In this document: positions 55,858 through 64,000 of the stretch, piece after piece
Numbering within the stretch: the first letter of the stretch is position 1
Layout of the letters: the number at the start of each line of letters is the position of its first letter
Source of the DNA: Mesostigma viride
Taxonomy: Eukaryota; Streptophyta; Mesostigmatophyceae; Mesostigmatales; Mesostigmataceae
Assembly (NCBI GenBank): GCA_009746045.1
Contig: RPFO01000348.1
Location: 126,501 to 190,500, forward strand
Direction of reading: 5' to 3'
Length of the DNA stretch: 64,000 bases
Translations under genes and position numbers: made by a program
The notes under the pieces: generated by a model
The model's input: the letters and a program-made list of their open reading frames with translations, nothing else
The model's database searches: none
What the model was told of the DNA's origin: nothing

Positions 55858-58800
55858 TGCCAACCTGCCCCGCAGCCTCTGCCCCCTGGAAGCTGCAAAC
55901 CGACCGCATACCTGCCTGAATGGACCCAACCGACTGCCCACGCATCTACCCACACGCTTTCTTGCGCACACACATGCCCAGGGTGACATCAGCGTTTGGG
56001 CTCAACGGCAGGAGCCATGCACAGTACCAGCAGTGGCTGTGCACGACTGCCCAACCCACCAGATTGCACAGGCCCGCAAGGCAGCCAACCCTCTAGCGAA
56101 CAAACCCCGTGGTACAACACCCAGCAATACGGAGCACCCAGCATTAAATTGTACCCAGCAACATGAAGTACTAGGCCCCAGCATGCAGACAACAAGGGGA
56201 GGCACCACGGGCCGCCTTACTTTTGAGATGTGTTGAGCTCTGATGACTTGTAGGGCCGGGGCGCATACGTGGCAATGATGTCATCCATGATGTCATCAGA
56301 CCGCACGTCTTGAAGCTGCGTCATGCGCGGGTGTTGGGGGATGGTAGCGACGCGCAGCCCCCATGAAAAACAGCAAGAAACATGCACTTTTCAGGTCAAG
56401 GGTCACCCACACAAGACGGATGCGAGAGCAGCCGCCGCACCGTTGCACTTGTGGAGATCAGGAAATGCTCCCGCGATAGATTGCACGCCCATTGCCACAC
56501 GGACGCCTGCAACATGCACTTGCCCATTGCCACATGCACGCCTGCAGCATGCACTTGCCCAGTGCCACACGCACGCCTGCAACTTGCACTTGCCGAGTGC
56601 CACATGCATGCCTGCAACATGCACTTGCCCAGTGCCACACGCACGCCTGCAACATGCACTTGCCCAGTGCCACACGCACGCCTGCAACATGCACTTGCCC
56701 AGTGCCACACGCACGCCTGCAACATGCACTTGCCCAGTGCCACACGCACGCCTGCAACATGCACTTGCCCAGTGCCACACGCATGCCTGCAACATGCACT
56801 TGCCCAGTGCCACACGCATGCCTGCAACATGCACTTGCCCAGTGCCACACGCATGCCTGCAACATGCACTTGCCAAGGGCCACATGTACCCCGCACAACA
56901 TGCAGCAACATGCGCGGCACTCTGCACGTGCTCCTACCGCAACCCCCCCCCCCTTTCCCCCCTAGGCCAGGGACACCTGGCGGGCTACCCTGTGCACAGC
57001 TGGCGGCGCATGCCCCCTGGCGAGCAGCCCCCAGCAGCCCCTTCCACTGTCTACCACCCGCCACCCCCTGCCATCCCCGCCACCACTTGCTGCCATCCAC
57101 AGTTCCCCCCCCCCCACCTTGAGCAGCAGCTGCCCTTTCTCCTTGAGTGTCAACGCGCAGGCGGCTGCGCACTCCCCCAGCAGCGCCGCCACCTGCACCA
57201 GCGTTGGGCCAGGGGAGGCCGCAGACAGCTGCACAGACATGCCGTCGTGGCTGGACGCCACAATCAGCGCGCCGCTGGCCGTGGCCGGGTCCTCCTCCGC
57301 GCAGCGCAGCCGGAGGCCCGCGGCCACGAGCGCGTGGAGGTGGCTGACCAGTGACACGCGCAGTTTGAGCAGGCCCAGGCGCAGCGTGGCGGCCAGCTGG
57401 CGCTCCTGCGGGCGCATGCGGGGCCAACGCACGCGCAGGGCCACACACGCGTCAGGCCAACAAACCAGGCAACAGATGCAAGCATGCCAGGCCGACACAC
57501 AGGCAGATGCAGAAACGCAGACAGGAGTATAATGTTAGCACGAGGCGCAGATGGGGAGAGAGAACCGAGCTGGTGCGCGTGCGTGCCAGTGTGCATGTCT
57601 CTGCCTGCACACATGCATGAGCGTGAAGACCGTGACCCGGCCGGAGGATCCGTGCCACATGGAATGAACTTGCGGTAAAACAGGAAGGAAGCCCCACCCC
57701 ACTCACCCATGCGCCGCCCACCCATGCCGGTGTGTGGGTTCCCCCCCGTACCTGACCGCTGGCCGCAGCATCCGGCGCCGTGAGGTACCCCCCGCGCGCC
57801 GCCCGCTCAAACTTGCTGCTGTCCCCACTTCCCGCGCGACAGTGCCGCGCCATGAGCATGAACATCCACCTGCGCAGCTTGGTGGGAAGACCCGCCTGCG
57901 ATGCTGAGGGTCCGGTCGGGTCAGACTTGGCATCCACGCCCGCAAGAAGGGCAGCCACCAGCTGTGTGTGTGTGTGGGAAGGGTGGGTGCACGACATTGA
58001 TTGCCCACAAGGGCGATAGCGAGGAGGCCGATAGAGACAAGTGCGTTAGTGCAAGAGCAACAAATAGTCACAGGCAAGCGGACTCAGGCTGCCAAGTGGG
58101 CGACAACAGCAGGCCCATGAGCGTGCAGGGACCATATTCGAGGCGGCGCGGGGGTCCATCTACGAGGCGGCGAGAGGGTGACGCAGAACGTATGTAAGGT
58201 GGCGGGAAGGAAGCGTGAGCACCCAGCGCACCCCCCTTGCCTAGGTACACCCCCCCTTGTCTACGTCCACCCCCCCTTGCCTGCGTACACCTGAACCAAG
58301 AGCAAACAAGCTGTCAAGAAGAAAGTTGCACTCAAGGATCGCCCGAGGTCTGTACTCGGCACCGTTCTGCAAACGATTGAGAACTCGTAGACATTCCAGC
58401 CTCGCCTTCAAAACTTGGCCACACGACCCAGGGAGTACAACATCCCACATCCGTTGACCTCCCCATCATGGCCTCACACGCCCACCCCCCTCCCCTCACA
58501 TCCCTTCTCGTCCCCCCCCCCCACGCCTGCTCCCCTCCCCTCACAAGCCCGCCCCCCTCCCCGCACACGCCTTCTCACCCCACCCGCCCCCCACCTGCTC
58601 CCCTCCCCTCACACGCCCGCCCCTTCCCCGCACACACCTCTCTCCCCCCCCCCCCCCCCACGCCTGCTCCCCTCCCCTCACATGCCCTCTCTCCCCCCCC
58701 CCACCACCTGCTCCCCTCCCCTCACACGCCCGCCCTCCTCCCCGCACACGCCTTCTCACCCCACCCGCCCCCACCTGCTCCCCTCCCCTCATACGCCCTC

Positions 58801-61800
58801 TCTCCCCCCCCCCCCACCTGCTCCCCTCCCCTCATACGCCTGCCCCCTTCCCCGCACACGCCCTCTCCCTCCCCCCCCACCTGCTCCCCTCCCATCACAC
58901 GCCCACCCCCTTCTCCGCACACACCTCTCGCCCCCCCCCCCCCCACGCCTGCTCCCTCCCCTCACACGCCCGCCCCCCTCCCCTCACACGCCCGCCCCCT
59001 CCCTCACACGCCCGCCCCCTCCCCTCACACACCTTCTCACCCCCACCCCACCCCCTGCTCCCCTCCCCTCACACACCCGCACCCTTCCCCGCACACGCCT
59101 TCTCACCCCCCCCCCCCACGCCTGCTCCCTTCCCCTCAAACGCCCGCCCCCTTCCCCGCACACGCCTTCTCAGCCCCCACCCACCTGCTCCCCTCCCCTC
59201 ACACGCCCGCCCCCTTCCCCGAACACGCCTTCTCGCTCCCCCACCACCACGCCTGCTCCCCTCCCCTCACACGCCCGCCCCCCTCCCCTCACACACCTTC
59301 TCACCCCCCCCCACCCCCTGCTCCCCTCCCCTCAAACGCCCGGCCCCCTCCCCTCACACACCTTCTCAACTCCCCCCCCAACTGCTCCCCTCCCCTCACA
59401 CACCTGCTCACACTCCCCCCGCCCTGCTCCCCTCCCCTTACACACCTTCTCACGCCCTTCCCACGCCTGCTCCCCTCCCCTCACACGCCCGCCCCCCTGC
59501 CCTCTCACACTTTCTCACCCCCCCACACACCTGCTCCCATCCCCTCACACGCCTGCCGCCCTGCCCTCTCACACACCCGCCGCCCTGCCCTCTCACACAT
59601 TCTTCCCCCCCCCCACGCCCGCTCCCCTTCCCTCACACGTCCGCCTCACTCCCTTCCCCAGCGCTGCCTTCGCATCGCATCGCAGCCTCACCTGCAGCTC
59701 CTCCAGGTCCCATGGGGACGCCCAGGTGGCGCGCTCGGCCGTCACTCGCGCCAGCACCGGCTGGTGCGCGGCCACAAAGTCCGCAACCCGCTGGGCCACG
59801 TCATCGCTCTGGGGGAGCGCCGCCTGCACCGCCAGCACCAGCCTCAGCACCGCCGAGAAAACCCGGAAGTGCCGCTCGCGCACGTTGGGCACGGGCGCTG
59901 CATCCAGGCCGGTGGCCCCGCCGCCCCCAGCCGCCATGAGCGCGGGCGTACCGCCCCCGCCCTCGACGTATATATCCAGCAGCCGACACTTGACCAGGTA
60001 GGTGAATAGGCCGTCCCCCACCAAACGTTGCGCGCCGCTCCCTCGCGCTGTCATGCGGGCGCCATGTGGCGCGCCAATGCTGGCGTCTGCACCGCCGCCA
60101 TCCAGCGTGGCGACCTGCAGCAGAAAGCCCAGCTGCGCCTCTATGCGGAACAGCTGGCGGACCGCGCCCTGGGAGGGGACAAGCACGACCTGGTGGCATG
60201 GGCCGTGGAGTGTGGGGGCATGCAGGGCACAAGAGAAGAGAAGAGAGAATGGTGAGGAGGGGTTGCCACAGGGCATAAAATGGAAGGGCCACACAATGGG
60301 CCCCACGCCTCCCCTCACCGCCCATCCCGGCATCAATGTCCACCCACCTGTGCATCCTCCCAAGCATACCCCCCAGCTCGCAAACCCTGTACCCACAGGC
60401 ATGGCGTGTGCGCAATGCCTTTGGCTGCAGTGCGGCAGCCCACACCAGCCAAACCACCGAACAGCCACGCACCACCCAACCACCAAACAGCCAAGCACCA
60501 CCCAGCCATCGGGCGGCCCCCGACCACCCACCCAAGCAGCCAAGACTTGCACACAGACTAACCACCGACTTGCACACAAAGCCAAGCAGCACCACCCTAT
60601 GCTTGACCAGCGCAACCCACGTCCCACCAGCACCAACCATCTACGGCATACGGCCACCCACCTGCGGCTCGCTGTTACTCAGGTCCAGCATCACGCAGGA
60701 CAGCACGCCGTGCTCCTCCAGCACATCCAGCAGCTGCAGGCCCACAGGGGAGCCGGGGCACAGCCCCAGCAGCGCCCCTGCGAGGAAGAAGGCCGTTACG
60801 CGCAGCATCTCGTGGCCGCCCTTGTGGCTGGCGGACACAGCATCTCGCGCCAGCTGCTCCAGGAAGCGGCGGCCGGGGCCCAGCAGCCGCGCCGCATTGC
60901 CCTTGTCCAGCCGCAGCTGGTCATGGTAAACCTGGCGCGATCACACCGTGGGGGAAAGGGCGAGGGGGGGGGGGAAGGTGGGGAGAAAAGTAGAGGTGAG
61001 ATGCGGGGCCATGAAGGGAGGTGCGCGATAAAGAGCGGAGCAAGAGGTGCGGTTGCAAGCAGAAGACAACAAGGCACGGTATGTAACGAGGGGGGAGGAG
61101 GGGTAGGGGACAAGAGGGAAAGGAAACGCTTCTCACAGGGAAAGCAAAGCAGCAAGGGCAGGCGGGGTAGATAAGGCTCACTCGGCGCGGTTCATGGAAG
61201 GGACACGATTCTGGGAAATAGGAGACCACAGGGCAGGAGAGAGGTGGGGAGGGGGAATGGCAGAAGAGGCACGGCCCCAGCATCACCTGTCGGCCCCTGC
61301 CTCCCTTCCCCCGCTGGTAAGGGACCTGTTTGTGGAGAAGCACCCCTGAGCACAGATTGGGGGCACATCCCAGAAAGAGATGCCTCCACAGAGCATCCGT
61401 GACGCCCTACCGTCGGGTACCAAGCGTCCAAAGCGATGCCCCGTGTTCACTTGGAAGAAAGGCGCGGGCCATCGCAGGGGCACCGAGGGATGCGAGCCGA
61501 CCCAACGGCAACACACGCAGCCAAATGCCTTTCAAACCACTATACCGAGCAAACCGGTGTCAACAAGCTCAACCAAACCAGATTATGAAGCACAAACAGG
61601 CAAGGAACTTGTGCACACTGGGACGACGGTGCCCAGGGAGTGTCCAGGTGGGAAAAGCACTATGGGCCAGAGAAGGCTCTCCTATTGCAAACGATTTGCT
61701 GGTCCACCGAGTGCTGTCATCCACCCTTCCTGCCCAACAGCTCCACAAAGACCTGCCGAGTGGACCTCGACCAGCAGACAACCGCCACAGATCCCATATA

Positions 61801-63494
61801 CATCCGCCACAGATCCCCTATACAACCGCCACAGATCCCCTATACAACCGCCACAGATCCCCTATACAACCGCCACCGATCCCATGGCAACCAGCACCCA
61901 ACATGCACACCTGTGCCTATATACCCCGCAAGGCCGCACCTGTTTGATGCTCTGCTCTGCATCTCGCGACAGCTCGTTGCTGGCGCCAGCTGTCAGTGCG
62001 TGAAGCACTGACGCGGGCACAGCCTGCGTGCGCGTGCCACTGCAGTAGTTGAGGTAGCTCAGCAATGCTCCGTACAGCCTGGGGTGTGTATGGGGGTAGG
62101 GCACAGTGCCAGGACAGGGGGAGGGCGCAGGCATGCATCCAGCCAGAAAGGTGCACCCGCGATAGGACATGATCATAACAGGCGAGGCCTCCTAAACTTG
62201 TATTCAGAGCTGCTGCTGCCCACAAAATCTCCGGCTCCAAACCAGGTAACGAATTGCTTCGCAGCTTTATGTCAACAAATACTTCCCAGGCCTGGTAAGA
62301 ATATACCGCCAGTGCACGACCGCGGTCATGGCAGTGGCCACAAAGCTTATCCTCCCAAAACATTGGCACCCACAACCCCGCATGCGAACCACACGACAAG
62401 CCTGCTAACCACGCTGCAGGCTTTGTTCCAGCCCTCGAGGGGGCGAGGCAAACCCACCGGCGGCGGTACCCGGTGGAGGTCTGTGGCCGTGTGACCGCTG
62501 CGAGCATCTTCTCCAAAATCTCGTGACACTTGGCCACTGACAGTCGAGACACGCGCAGAAGGTCCACAGGGGCCACACCCTGTGAAGCCGAGGCGCCCAG
62601 GGTCCCTGCCAGCGGCCTCAGGCTGAGCTCGTGCAGCTTGGCCATGGCCGTCTGCGCCAGCTGGGCAATCTCTGCCACCACACGCGGCGGCGTGCCGGGC
62701 TGCAAATGACAGGTGGCGCCCAGGGACGTGCCCAGGGTCTCATAGAGCAGCTCCTCCGGTGCCAGGCTGGGACCCATCACCGCCTCCAGCATCTCAAAGC
62801 GCCGCGTCAGCACCACCTGCGTCGGCGAGGGCAGGGCAGGCACGGGAGCGTGTCAGGAATTGTGTAAAGGTGAGAAATGGCAGTCCAGCACGGGGCTCAA
62901 CCACAGGGGCAGTTTCGGAACAACCAGCAGCAGAACAAGGACAGCGAAGCAGGCGCAGTAAGGGCCCAACAACAACACCAAAAAACCAAGCTTCCATGAC
63001 CGTTGACCGCCGTCTCTCTCATGACCCTTGCACAGCAGCGCGCGCTGTGGACAGCAGCATGTTATCCGAAACCAAGCACGTTGTCAACACTGGATCAGCC
63101 GGGACACAGCCATGATCCTATCCTCGCCACCCACCTCCAGCAGCTGCCTCCACGCCGTGACGACAGCCACCTGCGCCTCCTCCTCCTCGAAGAGCTGGTT
63201 GAGCAGATGAGCGCAGCGCACCGCCTCGGCACCCGCCACCGCCATTGCGCTCCCCCCGCTGCCCTCGCTGGCGCGCAGCGAGGCATCGGGGACGCCCGTG
63301 GCCGACAGGCTGAACGCCGCCTGCAGCGCGCGGCCATCCCCAACCAGGCGCGCTTTCAGCGCGGCCACGTGCACGCGCGCGGCGCCTCGCTCAGAGAGCT
63401 CGTAGAGGCCCCCCTCGTCGAGCGGGCGGCGTGCCAGCAGAAGCGAGGACACGCCCAGCTCGTCCCAGCAGCGCGCCGCGTCGGGCCGCGCGGC
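51324..63494 (-). CDS. NUP205: Nuclear pore inner-ring nucleoporin NUP205 (Nup192 family), C-terminal 885 residues
   Basis: Ten minus-strand exons: 63494-63135, 62816-62470, 62078-61940, 60931-60662, 60168-59692, 57961-57752, 57405-57118, 56315-56221, 52716-52359, 51437-51324. They total 2658 nt and stay in frame to a TAG. The 5' half lies beyond the right edge (the family is about 2000 aa). The product is an alpha-helical solenoid. It matches the NUP205 C-terminus in order: RIEAQLGFLLQVA with GDGLFTYLVKCRLLDIY; HFRVFSAVLRLVLAVQAAL; DDIMDDIIATYAP; WLLLCEKSLHILLLHLD (human CLFILWRHLEYYL region); and RFLHVLAKRVIDILF, which fits the last human helix (SFIQALVRRIRGLL). NUP205 forms the inner-ring scaffold of the pore with NUP93. 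NUP188 is the main alternative but fits less well. Introns carry large minisatellites. Confidence 0.87.
52925..55555. repeat. 45-bp minisatellite, about 58 units
   Basis: Array in the NUP205 intron between exons 56221 and 52716. Units contain CAGCAAACGTGCCCAGCAAG and alternate in CATCAGCAAACATG/CATCAGGAAACATG and GCGTGCGC/GCGCGAGC. Near 53460-53530, 54960 and 55380 partial units break the register. A block of about 270 bp (six units, containing GGAAACGTGAGC) repeats at about 53770 and 54040. Sequence to 56220 outside the array is unremarkable. Confidence 0.95.
55826..55857. repeat. (CCTG)n microsatellite
   Basis: About eight CCTG units in the same NUP205 intron as the 45-bp array. Confidence 0.9.
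56490..56885. repeat. 35-bp minisatellite, about 11 units
   Basis: Units contain GCACTTGCCCAGTGCCACAC and GCCTGCAACAT, in the NUP205 intron between exons 57118 and 56315. Because 35 is not a multiple of 3, the same peptide appears in all frames. Confidence 0.93.
58225..58290. repeat. 20-bp tandem repeat, 3 units
   Basis: CCCCCCTTGCCTAGGTACAC and two close variants follow in tandem in the NUP205 intron between exons 59692 and 57961. Confidence 0.85.
58470..59640. repeat. C-rich irregular minisatellite, about 20 units
   Basis: A 1.2-kb pyrimidine-rich stretch of 50-65 bp units sharing CCTGCTCCCCTCCCCTCACA and CGCACACGCCTTCTCAC, with C runs of variable length. It lies in a NUP205 intron, so the transcript carries the G-rich strand, with many runs able to form G-quadruplexes. 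Confidence 0.9.
61785..61885. repeat. 22-bp tandem repeat, about 4.5 units
   Basis: ACAGATCCCCTATACAACCG-type units in the NUP205 intron between exons 61940 and 60931. The rest of that intron (60932-61939) shows no other array. Confidence 0.9.
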
Positions 63495-63509
63495 CTGCGC
63501 GTGACGAGG

Positions 63510-63660
63510 CAATTAGTGAGTGGGCGCGGCAAGGGTGTGTGCGTGCGCGGGGCAAGGGTGTGTGCATGGGCGCGGGGCAAGGGTGTGTGCGTGCGCGGGG
63601 CAAGGGTGTGTGCATGGGTGGGGCAAGGGTGTGTGCGTGACAGGGCAAGGGTGCATCGCA
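63510..63660. repeat. G/T-rich minisatellite of about 27-30 bp, 5 units
   Basis: GGGGCAAGGGTGTGTGCGTG and GGGCAAGGGTGTGTGCATGG alternate next to the acceptor of the first visible NUP205 exon (63494). Confidence 0.85.
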
Positions 63661-64000
63661 AAGGATCATGAGCCCAGCACGGAATGGACAACCAGAGCCA
63701 CGGAGTGGGATGGCGATGTGACGTTGACAGCCCATGCGTGAGAATCAGAAACAGCCAACGGCACAATGACAAGAAGAACAAAATGAAGCAACCCACAGGA
63801 CAATGCTTCGTGGTAGACATACGAATTTTCAAGTCACTCAGATAGTTACCTTGCTAATAATCCGAAGGGTCAGACCTGTCATCTTAGCCACCAAATGATG
63901 TCTACGTTGGTGGATGGTTCCACCCGGTCCCTCTATAACAGGCTGTCTTCCTTGCGGGTAACAGTGTGCTGGGCAACCACTTGAAGACTAACCACCGTGG
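63661..64000. other. Right edge: NUP205 intron sequence
   Basis: No exon, array or RNA gene was recognised. An upstream NUP205 exon is expected beyond the window. Confidence 0.4.

Overview
This looks like nuclear DNA of a flagellated green alga, probably in the Chlamydomonadales (volvocine/Chlamydomonas relatives). The genes are GC-rich and cut into many short exons with GT-AG introns. One of them encodes an axonemal protein of the CFAP73/CCDC42 (MIA2) family. Candidate TGTAA polyadenylation signals follow two genes, and the introns are loaded with minisatellites, adding up to about 20 kb of the 64 kb. Genus and species cannot be read from the window.

Four host genes can be reconstructed exon by exon. 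(1) Minus strand, 7763 to below 4103: the N-terminal 193 residues of a CFAP73/CCDC42-like coiled-coil protein, whose 3' part lies off the left edge. (2) Plus strand, 9011-29668: a complete 14-exon DEAD-box RNA helicase of the DDX18/Has1 family (588 aa), with 1.77 kb of coding sequence spread over 20.7 kb. (3) Minus strand, 37907-36966: an intronless family-25-like glycosyltransferase (313 aa). (4) Minus strand, 63494-51324: the C-terminal 885 residues (10 exons) of nucleoporin NUP205, whose 5' part lies off the right edge. Genes 1 and 2 are divergent and share about 1.2 kb of upstream DNA. The spliced models close exactly in frame (1767 nt and 2658 nt including stop).

Between the helicase and NUP205 (about 30.2-50.5 kb) is a graveyard of mobile elements around the glycosyltransferase. 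It holds several LINE fragments (one with C2H2 fingers, one with an endonuclease domain, two with zf-RVT-like tails), three related LTRs, and the end of a Ty3/Gypsy chromovirus with a chromodomain. It also holds an unusual AT-hook/arginine-rich coding remnant between that pol and its 3' LTR, a 343-bp hAT-type MITE with 8-bp target duplications, a 374-bp nested retroposon with an empty-site control, and a perfect-looking (GTT)n tract of about 285 units.

The most striking pattern is that several intronic minisatellites appear to have been seeded on 5' splice sites. The 66-bp unit at 1-4102 carries the last 30 nt of a CFAP73 exon plus its GTGAGG donor, repeated about 62 times. Helicase introns 4, 6, 7, 9 and perhaps 8 repeat the exon/intron junction or the first bases of the intron. 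The many very long ORFs inside these arrays are artefacts of stop-free repeat units.
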